Assembly: GCF_003051085.1 (NCBI RefSeq)
Contig: NZ_QAOM01000010.1
Coordinates: forward strand, 1-64,000
Source of the DNA: Trichococcus patagoniensis
GTDB lineage: Bacteria; Bacillota; Bacilli; Lactobacillales; Aerococcaceae
Length of the DNA stretch: 64,000 bases
Reading direction: 5' to 3'
Below the pieces are notes generated by a model. It worked only from the letters and a program-made list of their open reading frames with translations, searched no databases and was not told the origin of the DNA. A program made the position numbers and the translations under genes. Within the stretch, counting starts at the first letter, position 1. Every line of letters starts with the position of its first letter. Shown here one piece after another: positions 44,658 to 54,314 of the stretch.

Positions 44658-47351
44658 ATGAACAGCAAGCAGAAATCAATTAAAACCATCACTACAAATG
44701 GGAAGGAGTATAAGTACTACGATCTGAAATCATTGGAAAATGAAAAAGTGACGATTGCCAAATTGCCATATTCCATCCGTGTCTTGCTGGAAAACTTGTT
44801 GCGACAAGAAGACGGCAAGGTCATCACTGAACAACACGTCCTGTCCTTGGCTAACTGGAAACCCATCAATGAGGTGAAAACGGAGATCCCCTTCAAACCA
44901 TCCCGTGTCATTCTGCAGGATTTGACAGGCGGAGCGGCAATCGTGGATTTGGCAGCATTGCGTTATGTAACCGAAAAATTGGGTAAAGATTCCGCGATCA
45001 TCAATCCGGATATACCGGTGGATTTGGTCATTGACCATTCCGTTCAAGTCGACTACTCAGGATTCAATGATGCTTTCAGAATGAACGCGGAAATTGAGTT
45101 CGATCGGAATCGTGAGCGTTACGAATTCTTCAGCTGGGCTGAAAAATCCTTTGATTCCTTCAGTGTTGTTCCGCCAGCGACAGGGATTGTCCATCAAGTG
45201 AATTTGGAATACTTGGCTGATGTGGTTAAAGAAGCTGAAGTCGAGGGAGAAAGCATCCTCTACCCGGATACTTTGGTCGGGACCGATTCGCACACCACGA
45301 TGATCAATGCTTTGGGTGTCCTTGGTTGGGGCGTCGGCGGCATCGAGGCAGAGGCAGGCATGTTGGGACAACCGTGTTATCTGCAGCTGCCGGATGTCGT
45401 TGGAGTCCGCTTCACAGGCAAGCTTCAAAACGGTGCAACAGCAACTGATTTAGCTTTAAAAATGACCCAAGTATTGCGAGAGCAAAAAGTGGTCGGGAAA
45501 TTCGTCGAATATTTCGGTGAAGGTTTGAAAAACTTGACGATTGCCGACAGATCGGTCATTGCCAATATGGCGCCGGAATACGGAGCGACCTGCGGCTTCT
45601 TCCCGGTCGATGACGAAACATTGGGTTATCTGCGCTTCACCGGCAGAGAAGAGGCGAAAGTGGACAGGATTGAAGCCTATGTCAAAGCTAACAACCTTTT
45701 CTACAATGATGCAATCGAACCAGAGTATTCGGAGCTGATCGAAATCGACCTTTCAACAGTGGAACCAAGCTTGGCCGGTCCGAAAAGACCGCAGGATTTA
45801 GTGAAACTATCCGATGTCAGCCAAAAATTCATCGAAGCATATGCCGCTCCGATGGGGAATCAAGGCTATGGGTTGGATGCAGCTGATATCGACAACAAAG
45901 TGACGATCACTTATGAAGACGGTTATCAGGAAGAACTGGAAAACGGAGCGGTATCCATCGCAGCTATCACAAGCTGTACGAATACAAGCAACCCGTACTT
46001 GATGCTCAGCGCCGCTTTGTTGGCCAAAAATGCAGTCGAAAAAGGCCTGTCCGTCAAACGCTATGTCAAAACATCCATGTCGCCGGGATCGAAAGTGACG
46101 GCGCGCTATTATGAAAAATCGGGCTTATTGCCTTATCTGGAAGCATTGGGCTTCAACATCATCGGCTACGGCTGCATGACGTGCGTGGGCAACTCCGGAC
46201 CGCTGAGACCGGAAGTCAGCGAAGCGGCCAAAGAGGGCAACATCCTCCTTTCGGCTGTGTTAAGCGGCAACCGCAACTTCGAAGGCCGCATCCATGCGGA
46301 AGTCAAAGCCGGCTATCTGGCAGCGCCGCACTTGGTCATCGCCTACGCTTTGGCGGGCAATGTCAAAGTGAATCTGGCCACCGAGCCGATCGGTATGGAC
46401 AAAGCAGGGCAACCTGTCTATTTCAAGGATATCCTGCCGAGCAACGAAGAAGTCCAAAAAGTCGTGAATGAAAGCGTGCTGGCGGATATGTTCAAAGAAG
46501 AATACCGTTCCGTCTTCGACTCAAACGACCTGTGGAACAAAATTGAATCTGCGGATAAACCGGTCTACGACTGGGATGCCGATTCAACCTATATCGCAAA
46601 TCCGCCTTACTTCGAAAACTTCCAATTGGAGACAGAGCCGATCACGAGTCTGAAAGGGCTGCGTGTATTGGGCAAGTTCCAGGATTCGATCACAACCGAT
46701 CACATCTCACCGGTCGGAGCGATCGCAATGAAGTCGCCTGCCGGCAAATATTTGATGGAGCATGGCGTGAAACCGAAAGACTTCAACTCATACGGAAGCC
46801 GAAGAGGACACCATGAAGTGATGGTGCGCGGTACTTTCTCCAATATCCGCCTCAGAAACGCTTTGGCGGATGGCTTGGAAGGTGGTTTCACCAAATATGT
46901 GCCGACGAATGAAATCATGCCGATTTTCGATGCCAGTGTGAAATATAAAGAAGATGGCACTGGTTTGGTGATTCTGGCCGGAGATGATTACGGAATGGGA
47001 TCTTCCCGTGACTGGGCGGCAAAAGGCGCCCGACTGTTGGGCGTCGATGCGGTCATCGCGAAAAGTTTCGAACGGATCCACCGCTCCAACCTGATCATGG
47101 TGGGTGCGCTTCCGCTGGAATTCCTAAAAGGTGAAGATGCAGAAACGTTAGGATTGACAGGATTGGAAGAGTACGCGATCGCAATCACGGATGAAGTAAA
47201 ACCGAATGAAGTGATCACTGTCACAGCTCAAGCCGCGGATGGAACGGAAAAGACGTTCCAAGCAATCGCGAGACTGGATTCTGAGATCGAAATCGACTAC
47301 TACCGCAACAAAGGCATTTTGCCGATGGTGCTCAGAAACAAGATCAAATAA
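44658..47351 (+). CDS. acnA: Aconitate hydratase
   Basis: Iron-sulfur enzyme that interconverts citrate, cis-aconitate and isocitrate. The 897-residue protein belongs to the AcnA/IRP1 type. The three cluster cysteines sit in [10 protein letters not shown] and [31 protein letters not shown] is an active-site segment, and the swivel domain holds [19 protein letters not shown] 44658 follows GGAGAGG. It is not linked to citrate synthase or isocitrate dehydrogenase here but to a LysR gene, a tricarboxylate transporter and a PrpF-family isomerase. It may therefore serve catabolism of imported tricarboxylates. Several terminators follow. Confidence 0.96.
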   Translation: MNSKQKSIKTITTNGKEYKYYDLKSLENEKVTIAKLPYSIRVLLENLLRQEDGKVITEQHVLSLANWKPINEVKTEIPFKPSRVILQDLTGGAAIVDLAALRYVTEKLGKDSAIINPDIPVDLVIDHSVQVDYSGFNDAFRMNAEIEFDRNRERYEFFSWAEKSFDSFSVVPPATGIVHQVNLEYLADVVKEAEVEGESILYPDTLVGTDSHTTMINALGVLGWGVGGIEAEAGMLGQPCYLQLPDVVGVRFTGKLQNGATATDLALKMTQVLREQKVVGKFVEYFGEGLKNLTIADRSVIANMAPEYGATCGFFPVDDETLGYLRFTGREEAKVDRIEAYVKANNLFYNDAIEPEYSELIEIDLSTVEPSLAGPKRPQDLVKLSDVSQKFIEAYAAPMGNQGYGLDAADIDNKVTITYEDGYQEELENGAVSIAAITSCTNTSNPYLMLSAALLAKNAVEKGLSVKRYVKTSMSPGSKVTARYYEKSGLLPYLEALGFNIIGYGCMTCVGNSGPLRPEVSEAAKEGNILLSAVLSGNRNFEGRIHAEVKAGYLAAPHLVIAYALAGNVKVNLATEPIGMDKAGQPVYFKDILPSNEEVQKVVNESVLADMFKEEYRSVFDSNDLWNKIESADKPVYDWDADSTYIANPPYFENFQLETEPITSLKGLRVLGKFQDSITTDHISPVGAIAMKSPAGKYLMEHGVKPKDFNSYGSRRGHHEVMVRGTFSNIRLRNALADGLEGGFTKYVPTNEIMPIFDASVKYKEDGTGLVILAGDDYGMGSSRDWAAKGARLLGVDAVIAKSFERIHRSNLIMVGALPLEFLKGEDAETLGLTGLEEYAIAITDEVKPNEVITVTAQAADGTEKTFQAIARLDSEIEIDYYRNKGILPMVLRNKIK

Positions 47352-47393
47352 GCTTTTCTAACTACACTATTCCGAGTAAAACGATAAATAGAA

Positions 47394-47464
47394 GAAGCCG
47401 GCCCCGACTCCGGCTTCCAGAATACGCAAAAAGCAGGCCCGTAACAGCCTGCTTTTTGCGTATT
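47394..47464 (+). terminator. Two successive hairpins after the aconitase gene
   Basis: GAAGCCGG/CCGGCTTC (47394-47417) is followed by a perfect 18-bp stem (47421-47438 with 47447-47464) that contains CTTTTTGCG on its 3' arm. Confidence 0.85.
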
Positions 47465-47471
47465 AAACTGA

Positions 47472-47508
47472 AAAAGAGGCAACCTCAAATTACGAGGTTG
47501 CCTCTTTT
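47472..47508 (-). terminator. Intrinsic terminator after the amino-acid ABC permease
   Basis: Perfect 15-bp stem AAAAGAGGCAACCTC with GAGGTTGCCTCTTTT and a 7-base loop, 1 bp from the stop codon of the minus-strand gene. Confidence 0.92.
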
Positions 47509-47509
47509 G

Positions 47510-48190
47510 TCATTCCACATACAAAGATAATTTCTTCTCGATGCGTGTCTGGAAAGCAGCGAAGACGCTGCAGACCGCCCAGTAGATGAGCGCGACCAGA
47601 ATGTACATGGTCATGTAGTCGAACTCGCGGCCACCGACGATTTTGGCGTTCTGGAACATTTCCGGAACGGTGATCATCGCCGCCAAAGACGAACCTTTGA
47701 TCAGGTCCAGCAGCACGTTGCTCATCGGCGGAATGGCGATCCGCAATGCTTGCGGCACAATGACTTTGCGCATGATGAACGACCACTTCAGACCCAAGGC
47801 ATAAGCCGCTTCCCATTGCCCGTGATTCACGGAATTCAAAGAGGAACGGATGATTTCCGCGCTATAGGCGGCCGAGCTCATGCTGAAACCGATGATGGCC
47901 GCCGTAACGGCTGTGAATTGGATACCGATGAACGGAAAGCCGAAGTAAAGCAAGAACAAAATGACCAAAGTAGGCGTCCCCCTCATAAAGGAGATGTAGA
48001 GCCGTGCCAGCCAGCGCAAAGGCTTCAACTTGGCCAGCTGCAGGAGAGCAAGGAAAAAGCCAAGCAGCGTGCCATTCACCATGCTGGTCAACGCGATTCC
48101 AAGTGTATAGCCCATCCCTTTCAGGACGTACGGGAGGCTGTCGAGAGCCAATTCCGGATTAAAGATATACTGCCATTGGATGCCTGACAT
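47510..48190 (-). CDS. Polar amino-acid ABC transporter permease
   Basis: Membrane subunit of an amino-acid importer (His/Glu/Arg/cystine type), 226 residues with about five hydrophobic segments. The EAA loop reads QWEAAYALGLKWSFIMRKVIVP. YISFMRGTPTLVILFLLYFG is a family signature. It lies 27 bp downstream of the binding-protein gene on the same strand. The unit has no ATPase gene, which is unusual because amino-acid importers normally carry their own. Confidence 0.92.
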   Translation of the reverse strand: MSGIQWQYIFNPELALDSLPYVLKGMGYTLGIALTSMVNGTLLGFFLALLQLAKLKPLRWLARLYISFMRGTPTLVILFLLYFGFPFIGIQFTAVTAAIIGFSMSSAAYSAEIIRSSLNSVNHGQWEAAYALGLKWSFIMRKVIVPQALRIAIPPMSNVLLDLIKGSSLAAMITVPEMFQNAKIVGGREFDYMTMYILVALIYWAVCSVFAAFQTRIEKKLSLYVE

Positions 48191-48217
48191 GTCTTGCCCA
48201 CCTTTCTGATTGCCTTA

Positions 48218-49108
48218 CTATTTCATATCGCTTACGTCGATGACTGGGAAATCATATTCGATCTGTACGGTTACATCCGCACCGTCGTAGAACTGTTTCG
48301 ATAATTCCGCCAAAGTACCGTCAGCACGCATTTCGTCCAAAGCTTCGTTGAATTTCTCGGTCAATTCGTCATTGCCTTTTTTGATGGAGAAATTAGTTTC
48401 GGACGGGTTGTAGAAAATGTCATGCACTTTTACCGGGATATCAGGTAAAGCGGCAGTCGCCAATTTTTGTGCGTAATAGTCGTTCAGGATAACGTCGGTC
48501 CGTCCGTTCGCTACGTCAGACAAGTACATGTCGTTTGTTGCATTGTCGTAGATTTTTTCTTCTGCGCCGAAGTAGCGTGCGACTTTCATGTAAGTCGTGG
48601 TTGCGGCACCGGCAGCGATTTTGCCTTTCAAATCTTCCAGCGTTTCGATGCCGGAATTATCGGATTCACGGACGACCATGGCTCCGAATGAATATTTGTA
48701 AGGGGTTGTATAATTGTATTTATCGGCATTTTCGCCGTTGCGGTCGATCCCGAATGCTGCAACATCCACTGCGCCGCTGTTGACGGAAGTCAGCATGCCG
48801 TCAACACCCATTTCGGTGAATACCACTTCCACGCCGATGCGTTCAGCGATTTCGCGGATGATTTCCACTTCGTAACCGGTCAATTCGTCGGTTTCTTTGT
48901 CGTGATAAGAGTTAGGGTAAAGCGTTCCGGAAGTGGCTGCCTTCAAAACGCCGGCTTCCTCGATCTTGTCCCAGGCTGTTTCTGAATCAGTTAACACCGC
49001 TGTATCAGTAGCGCTGCTGTCGGCTGTTTCGCCGCCCCCGCAGGCTGCCAAAGTCAAACCTAGTAATGCCGTCAAACCGCCAAATAAAACTCTCTTTTTC
49101 TTAACCAT
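48218..49108 (-). CDS. Amino-acid-binding lipoprotein
   Basis: Extracellular binding protein (SBP family 3) of 296 residues with a lipoprotein signal ending in LTLAACGGGE. The mature part shows ELTGYEVEIIREIAERIG, VDVAAFGIDRNGENADKYNYT and DLKGKIAAGAATTTYMKVA, typical of cystine/glutamine/arginine-type binding proteins. ATG 49108 follows an AAAGGAGAGG box; upstream in-frame codons lack one. A TTGCTT/TATCTT promoter with 17-bp spacing lies on the minus strand at 49151-49179. The ligand is not predictable with confidence. Confidence 0.92.
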   Translation of the reverse strand: MVKKKRVLFGGLTALLGLTLAACGGGETADSSATDTAVLTDSETAWDKIEEAGVLKAATSGTLYPNSYHDKETDELTGYEVEIIREIAERIGVEVVFTEMGVDGMLTSVNSGAVDVAAFGIDRNGENADKYNYTTPYKYSFGAMVVRESDNSGIETLEDLKGKIAAGAATTTYMKVARYFGAEEKIYDNATNDMYLSDVANGRTDVILNDYYAQKLATAALPDIPVKVHDIFYNPSETNFSIKKGNDELTEKFNEALDEMRADGTLAELSKQFYDGADVTVQIEYDFPVIDVSDMK

Positions 49109-49391
49109 CCGTGAAACCTCTCCTTTTTCCCTCGAATATGAACTAGACATAAGATAGCACGTATCTGGGCCGAAAGCAATCGTTTTATCTATAAAAATAA
49201 TACAGTTTCAGATGCTGTTATAAATAATTTTCAGCGAAAAGATTGAACAAAATGAACATATCTTCTCATGTGTTTCCGAACATTCAGTAGGGAGGTTGGT
49301 ACAGTTCGTAAAACAGTTTGTGAAGTGGGGAACAGCCCACGCAATATGTAACGAAAGTTACTGAAAACAAAAAAGCTCCGGTTGTCGGAAG

Positions 49392-49420
49392 TTGTCCGAT
49401 AACCGGAAAGAATCGGACAA
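49392..49420. repeat. Solo TTGTCCGAT hairpin
   Basis: TTGTCCGAT, AACCGGAAAGA and ATCGGACAA form one unit with the same arms and 11-base loop as the array at 6966 (one base differs in the loop). It sits just behind the PII-like gene and can act as its 3' hairpin. Confidence 0.9.
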
Positions 49421-49438
49421 CCGGAACGCATTAATGCT

Positions 49439-50104
49439 TCAACGAACTCCGCGCACATTTTCGGAATCGAAACTGAACAGGATGCCATTACCCGGCACGT
49501 CCAACTGCATCCGCTCGACGATGGCGGTTTCCAGCGCGGGAGCGACATCGGAAGTGACTAGGTTCATGATGATGTCCTTGCCGGCATCCACTTCGATCCC
49601 AAACACTTTTCGGCATTTTTCTGCGAAAGCCCCGGTCCCATGGAAGAGGGTGCCGCCGCGCGCACCGGCCGCCGCCGCCGCTTCGACGACTTCGTCACCC
49701 AATCCGGCGGCAACGAGCGTGAAAAAGACTTCGTGACCGGAATCTGGATGGGCATCCTTTTCGTCCAGATGCAGACGTTCGCCGTGCGTACCCATCAAGT
49801 GCGAAACCGGACTCGTGAACAGGATGCCGCGATTCGGCAACTCGAAATGGAAGAGTGAGCTGATGTGTTCGATGGCTGGCTGCGTCTTTTCGCGCGCGCA
49901 GACCATAAAGAGGATTTCCTTTTTTACTTCATAAAAACCGATTGTGCGCAACAAAGCGCTGGAAACCGTGCCGGAACCATGCATGATGGTCCCTCCCGTG
50001 ATGCCACATTTCTTCGCTTCTTCAAGCACTCGGCTGGCTTTGCCGATGTTGACGACGACAAAAATGACGTCGTAGAATCGTGTGTTTTCAACTTGTTTAG
50101 TCAA
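49439..50104 (-). CDS. Tandem PII-like protein
   Basis: A 221-residue protein made of two related PII-like halves. The first has GGTIMHGSGTV and LFMVCAREK; the second has GGTLFHGTGAF and DIIMNLV. PII-like proteins bind nucleotides or other small effectors as trimers and control transporters. The start is a TTG at 50104 that directly follows the TGA of the DUF1538 gene. Its ribosome binding site AGGAGG lies inside that gene's 3' end, so the two are tightly coupled. It very probably regulates the DUF1538 transporter; the effector is unknown. Confidence 0.82.
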   Translation of the reverse strand: MTKQVENTRFYDVIFVVVNIGKASRVLEEAKKCGITGGTIMHGSGTVSSALLRTIGFYEVKKEILFMVCAREKTQPAIEHISSLFHFELPNRGILFTSPVSHLMGTHGERLHLDEKDAHPDSGHEVFFTLVAAGLGDEVVEAAAAAGARGGTLFHGTGAFAEKCRKVFGIEVDAGKDIIMNLVTSDVAPALETAIVERMQLDVPGNGILFSFDSENVRGVR

Positions 50105-51592
50105 TCAAAGTCCCTCCTTTACACTATTGCGTTGGTAGATGGCGCCTAGCAATTGCAGCGAAATGATCGGCATCATCGCCACCATCGCAATCATCCCGAA
50201 ACCTTCCAAGAGCACATTGGCATCCGGTGTGATTTCCGCGACACCCTGGATGAACGCCAGGATGAAAGTGGCTGTCATCGGTCCCGAAGCGACGCCGCCC
50301 GCATCAAAGGCGATCCCGACGAACAGCTTCGGCACTTTGTAGGAGAGGGCAATGATGATCAGATAGCCGGGGACGAGATAGTGCCACAGTTGCAGCCAAG
50401 GGATGAGCACACGCACGACCGACAAGAGGACGGCGAGCCCGACTCCGATGGACAGGAATCCCAGCACAATACCGCGCTTAACATATCCAGTTGTAACATC
50501 TTCTATTTGATGCGTCAATACATATACCGCAGGTTCCGCCAAAATGACCAATACCCCCAGCACAAAACCGACGATCAGGACCGGAATGGAGCTGTCAATC
50601 CCGGCGATCAGCATGCCGAGTTTGCGCCCGACTTCCATAAAACCGGCATTCACGCCGGTAAGGAAAAGGACCAATCCGACAAAGAGATAAGCCATCCCCA
50701 AGAAGATGCGGCGGAAAGCTCGTTTAGAAAGCTTTTCATCCGCAAAGAAGATGTGATTGAGCACGAAAATGATCAGGATCGGCGAAACGGCCAACAGGAT
50801 TTCGCCCGCAATTTTCGGCAACTCGTGCAGGAATGGCGTAAGCCAGTGGGCTACCGTAGCCGCGGTGGCAGGTATCGAGCCCGAGAGCGGTTCATCGGAA
50901 CGGAGGAACAATCCCAGGATCAGTACCGCCAGAATGGCACCGGCTGAGGCGATCCCCACCAGGCCGAAACTGTCTTCCTCGGCTGATTGCGTCCGCCGGT
51001 TCAGGGATGCGACCCCGACCGCTAGCGCCAACATGAAGGGCACAGTCAAAGCGCCGGTCGTCGATCCCGAGGCATCGAAAGCGATGGCGAACAGGTCGTT
51101 GGTGCTGAAGTAGGCCAAGCCAAAGATGGCGAGGTAGAGGAACGTGAACGTCTTGTTCAGCGGATAGCGGTAAACGATCCGGAACAATCCGATTGTGAGC
51201 ATCACGGCGATGCCGACGGAAACGACGACCAGAAGCAGGTTTTTCGGATACATGCCGTTTGTGACCTCGGAGACTTGCGTCGCCAAAATATGCAGATCCG
51301 GTTCCGCGATCGAGATGAAGAAGCCGAGCACAAGTCCCATCCCGAGCACGTATTTCATGCTGTTGCTGCGAGCCAAACCTTTCCCGAGGAATTTCCCGAT
51401 TGGTGTGATGCCGATGTCCACACCGAAAAGAAAGATGGACAAGCCGATGATGATCAAAAACGCACCGAACAGGAACCGCTGCAGGTCGACCGTTTCGAGC
51501 GGCGTCAAGGTGAAGTGGAGCAGGACGACAAGCAGCGTGATCGGCAGCACCGACTGCAGGACTTCCCTTAATTTTTCTGAAAATATACTCAT
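50105..51592 (-). CDS. DUF1538-family membrane transporter
   Basis: A 495-residue integral membrane protein with about 14 hydrophobic segments in two homologous halves. ISIAEPDLHILATQVSEVT in the first half corresponds to ILAEPAVYVLTHQIEDVT in the second. FDASGSTTGALTVPF likewise corresponds to FDAGGVASGPMTATF. The family has no assigned substrate and is commonly found with PII-like proteins, as here. AAAGGA lies 8 bases before the ATG. Transport function is inferred from topology and the PII link. Confidence 0.88.
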   Translation of the reverse strand: MSIFSEKLREVLQSVLPITLLVVLLHFTLTPLETVDLQRFLFGAFLIIIGLSIFLFGVDIGITPIGKFLGKGLARSNSMKYVLGMGLVLGFFISIAEPDLHILATQVSEVTNGMYPKNLLLVVVSVGIAVMLTIGLFRIVYRYPLNKTFTFLYLAIFGLAYFSTNDLFAIAFDASGSTTGALTVPFMLALAVGVASLNRRTQSAEEDSFGLVGIASAGAILAVLILGLFLRSDEPLSGSIPATAATVAHWLTPFLHELPKIAGEILLAVSPILIIFVLNHIFFADEKLSKRAFRRIFLGMAYLFVGLVLFLTGVNAGFMEVGRKLGMLIAGIDSSIPVLIVGFVLGVLVILAEPAVYVLTHQIEDVTTGYVKRGIVLGFLSIGVGLAVLLSVVRVLIPWLQLWHYLVPGYLIIIALSYKVPKLFVGIAFDAGGVASGPMTATFILAFIQGVAEITPDANVLLEGFGMIAMVAMMPIISLQLLGAIYQRNSVKEGL

Positions 51593-51838
51593 ATATTCAG
51601 TCCTTTCATAGTGATGTTATAATGTTGAAGAGTAATATTCATATATTAAACATAACATGCCAACTATTAAATAGGAAGTAAAACGCACCATATTGAAGGG
51701 CATTGGTCAATTTTCCGATACTTTAAGGAAATTCGCCCTGATCTGACGGTCACTAGAGCCAAACGTTTTGCTTTGACGGAAGCGCTCCAAAGCATTAGAA
51801 TAAAGGAAACAATAGGGTTTCATGAAGGATGATTAATT

Positions 51839-52714
51839 ATGAGCATAAAAAACAAAAGCTTGCTGAAAACTGCCATTTTGGCGGGCGCGGCGGCCTATCT
51901 GCATCTCCAAAACACGTGGATCCAGAAGACCGAGTACACGATTCCGGTAAAGAACCTTGCGCCGGAAAACGAAGGGTTGAAGATTGTCCAGCTTTCCGAT
52001 CTTCATCTGCCGAAAGAAAAAATCGATCTGAACAAGCTGATCGACATGACCAAGGAAGCGGAACCGGACTTCATCTTTCTGACCGGCGACCAGATCCAAG
52101 GGGATGAGGTCTTTGATCCATCAGTTGCGGAAAAATTGTTTCGAAAATTGGCGGCAATCGCGCCGACCTATGCCATCAACGGGAACCATGACCGTCATTC
52201 ACCGATGTTCCACATTGCTTTGGATCTCTACAAGAAGACAGGGATCCGCTATTTGGATGATGAAGCAATCAGCGTCCTGGCGAAAGGCAGAAAACCTGTC
52301 GTCATAATGGGTCTGAGCGACAAAAGCGCAGCCATCCAGAAAATTACGAAGGATTTCCTGAAAAAAATCAAGCTCCGCAAAGATTGGCAAGGCCAGACGC
52401 GCCTTTTGCTGGCGCATCGACCTGAACATTTCCTGAAGTACCATATCAATCCGGAGAAATCAGCTGACATCACGTTCGCCGGCCATGCGCACGGTGGGCA
52501 AATCCGCATCCCTAAAATTGGTGGGCTCTATGCGCCAGGACAAGGCCGGATGCCGCAGCATACCGAAGGGGTCTATCTGTTGCCCACGGATCCGGAAAAG
52601 AAATTGGTCGTCAGTCGGGGCATCGGTGGGTCATCCTTTCCGTTACGCATCAACAACCGACCGGAAATGGTCATCGTGACCTTGACGAGCGGCTCCGTTT
52701 CTGAAAAGCTGTAG
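51839..52714 (+). CDS. Metallophosphoesterase (YaeI/YkuE-like)
   Basis: A 291-residue phosphoesterase with an N-terminal hydrophobic anchor (LLKTAILAGAAAYLHL) and the five metal-binding blocks of the calcineurin-like fold: LSDLH, LTGDQ, NGNHD, a lone His in LLLAHRPEH, and FAGHAHGGQIR. Membrane-linked relatives act on phospholipid-type substrates such as UDP-diacylglucosamine. The substrate here is unknown. GAAGGA lies about 9 bases before the ATG. It is a single gene. Confidence 0.92.
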   Translation: MSIKNKSLLKTAILAGAAAYLHLQNTWIQKTEYTIPVKNLAPENEGLKIVQLSDLHLPKEKIDLNKLIDMTKEAEPDFIFLTGDQIQGDEVFDPSVAEKLFRKLAAIAPTYAINGNHDRHSPMFHIALDLYKKTGIRYLDDEAISVLAKGRKPVVIMGLSDKSAAIQKITKDFLKKIKLRKDWQGQTRLLLAHRPEHFLKYHINPEKSADITFAGHAHGGQIRIPKIGGLYAPGQGRMPQHTEGVYLLPTDPEKKLVVSRGIGGSSFPLRINNRPEMVIVTLTSGSVSEKL

Positions 52715-52852
52715 GCGCGTGCTCTGATTACGCTTAGACGGCGAGGGAAGAGCGTTCCCTCCAGTTTGTTATGTAAGCGCATTAATAATTTTTGTATTTC
52801 TGACTGAATTGGGTTACACTTAAGGTAATAAGTAGAAGGAGTGTGGGTTATC

Positions 52853-53731
52853 ATGGTGAAGAGCTTAATGGACAGAATGCCTTTGAATGATGGTTTTACA
52901 ATCCCCGGTATCGGATACGGCACTTGGAATGTGAGCGATGATGAAGCGGAAGAATTGGTCTTCATGGCCATAATGCGCGGGTACCGCCTAATCGACACAG
53001 CCAGCATGTATGGAAATGAAGCCGGCGTAGGCCGCGGTATCCAAAAAGCAATCAATGGCGGCATTTCCAGAGATGACATTTTCGTCGTCACTAAAATCTG
53101 GAAAGACGACATGGGTTTTGAGAAAGCAATGGACGCTATTCGAGCCAGCTATGACCGTCTCGGACTGAAATACATCGACCTGTTCCTAATCCATTCGCCT
53201 AGCGAAAGCGACGATGTCAACGCAGAAACATGGAAAGCATTGGAAGATGCCACAGACTCCGGAATCGTCCGCAGTATCGGGGTTTCCAACTTCATGCGCG
53301 GCGATCTGACGCAGTTGATGGAAAATTGCCGGATCAAACCAGCCGTTAACCAACTCGAAATCAACCCTTACAACACCATGGAAGTCGTGGATGATTTCTG
53401 CTACGATAACAATATCGTGACCATGGCATACAGCCCATTGGCAAAAGGCCGGATCAACACGGAAAGCAAAGTCATCAAAATCGGCGAAAAATACGGCAAG
53501 ACACCGGTGCAGATCGCTTTGAAATGGTGTGTGCAGCGTGACCTCATTCCTATTCCAAAAACGAAGGATGCCGATCGCATGAAAGAAAATCTCGACATCT
53601 TCGACTTCACCTTGACCGATCAGGAAATGGAAATGATCACGCGTATCCAAAAGCCCACTAATTTCGAAAAAGGCCACCAAGACCACAACTTGGGCAAGCG
53701 CATCGGGTTCGATACGCACAAGACAGTGTAA
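52853..53731 (+). CDS. Aldo/keto reductase (2,5-diketogluconate reductase-like)
   Basis: NADPH-dependent carbonyl reductase with a TIM barrel, 292 residues. The catalytic tetrad is visible: Asp and Tyr in DTASMYGNE, Lys in VVTKIW and His in LFLIHSPS. The NADPH segment IPIPKTKDADRMKENLDIFDF is at the C-terminal side. ATG 52853 follows AGGAG by about 11 bases. It is a single gene with its own terminator. Substrate range is usually broad in this family. Confidence 0.93.
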   Translation: MVKSLMDRMPLNDGFTIPGIGYGTWNVSDDEAEELVFMAIMRGYRLIDTASMYGNEAGVGRGIQKAINGGISRDDIFVVTKIWKDDMGFEKAMDAIRASYDRLGLKYIDLFLIHSPSESDDVNAETWKALEDATDSGIVRSIGVSNFMRGDLTQLMENCRIKPAVNQLEINPYNTMEVVDDFCYDNNIVTMAYSPLAKGRINTESKVIKIGEKYGKTPVQIALKWCVQRDLIPIPKTKDADRMKENLDIFDFTLTDQEMEMITRIQKPTNFEKGHQDHNLGKRIGFDTHKTV

Positions 53732-53745
53732 ACAAGAATGATAGA

Positions 53746-53775
53746 GGGGGCCGTCTCAAGATGAGGCGGCCCTTC
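53746..53775 (+). terminator. Intrinsic terminator after the aldo/keto reductase
   Basis: GGGCCG and CGGCCC enclose a CTCA/TGAG helix; only a short T stretch follows. Confidence 0.7.
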
Positions 53776-53828
53776 GTGTTGTAGCCAATTTCAAATCTGA
53801 CTGTCGACTGTTGGGTAAGCAGCAAATG

Positions 53829-54235
53829 CCGAACACCCGACAGATAGGCGTTCTCTCGGGTGTTCGCGCCGCCGGGGAATCCGAACGCCAGACAGATAGG
53901 CGTTCTCTCGGGTGTTCGCGCCGCCGGGGAATCCGAACACCCGACAGATAGGCGTTCTCTCGGGTGTTCGCGCCGCCGGGGAATCCGAAAGCCAGACAGA
54001 TAGGCGTTCTCTCGGGTGTTCGCGCCGCCGGGGAATCCGAAAGCCAGACAGATAGGCGTTCTCTCGGGTATTCGCGCCGCCGGGGAATCCAAACACCCGA
54101 CAGATAGGCGTTCTCTCGGGTGTTCGCGCCGCCGGGGAATCCAAACACCCGACAGATAGGCGTTCTGTCGGGTGTTCGCGCCGCCGAGGAATCCAAACAC
54201 CCGACAGATAGGCGTTCTCTCGGGTGTTTTCCTGG
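53829..54235. repeat. Tandem array of 52-bp hairpin units (CGAACACCCGA family), 8 copies
   Basis: ACAGATAGGCG occurs at 53840, 53892, 53944, 53996, 54048, 54100, 54152 and 54204, exactly 52 bp apart. A canonical unit has CGAACACCCGA, a 15-base loop and TCGGGTGTTCG, an 11-bp stem, then a 15-base linker CGCCGCCGGGGAATC. The sequence is unrelated to the TTGTCCGAT arrays but has the same period. Some left arms read GAACGCC or GAAAGCC and pair better with the inner GGCGTTC. The array lies between two genes in the same direction. Confidence 0.95.
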
Positions 54236-54314
54236 AAAGTAGCGTTCCTATCTCAATGCAACTGTCATCAAAATGATATACTGGCTGTAAATATGCAGAA
54301 CAAGGATGGGGTAT

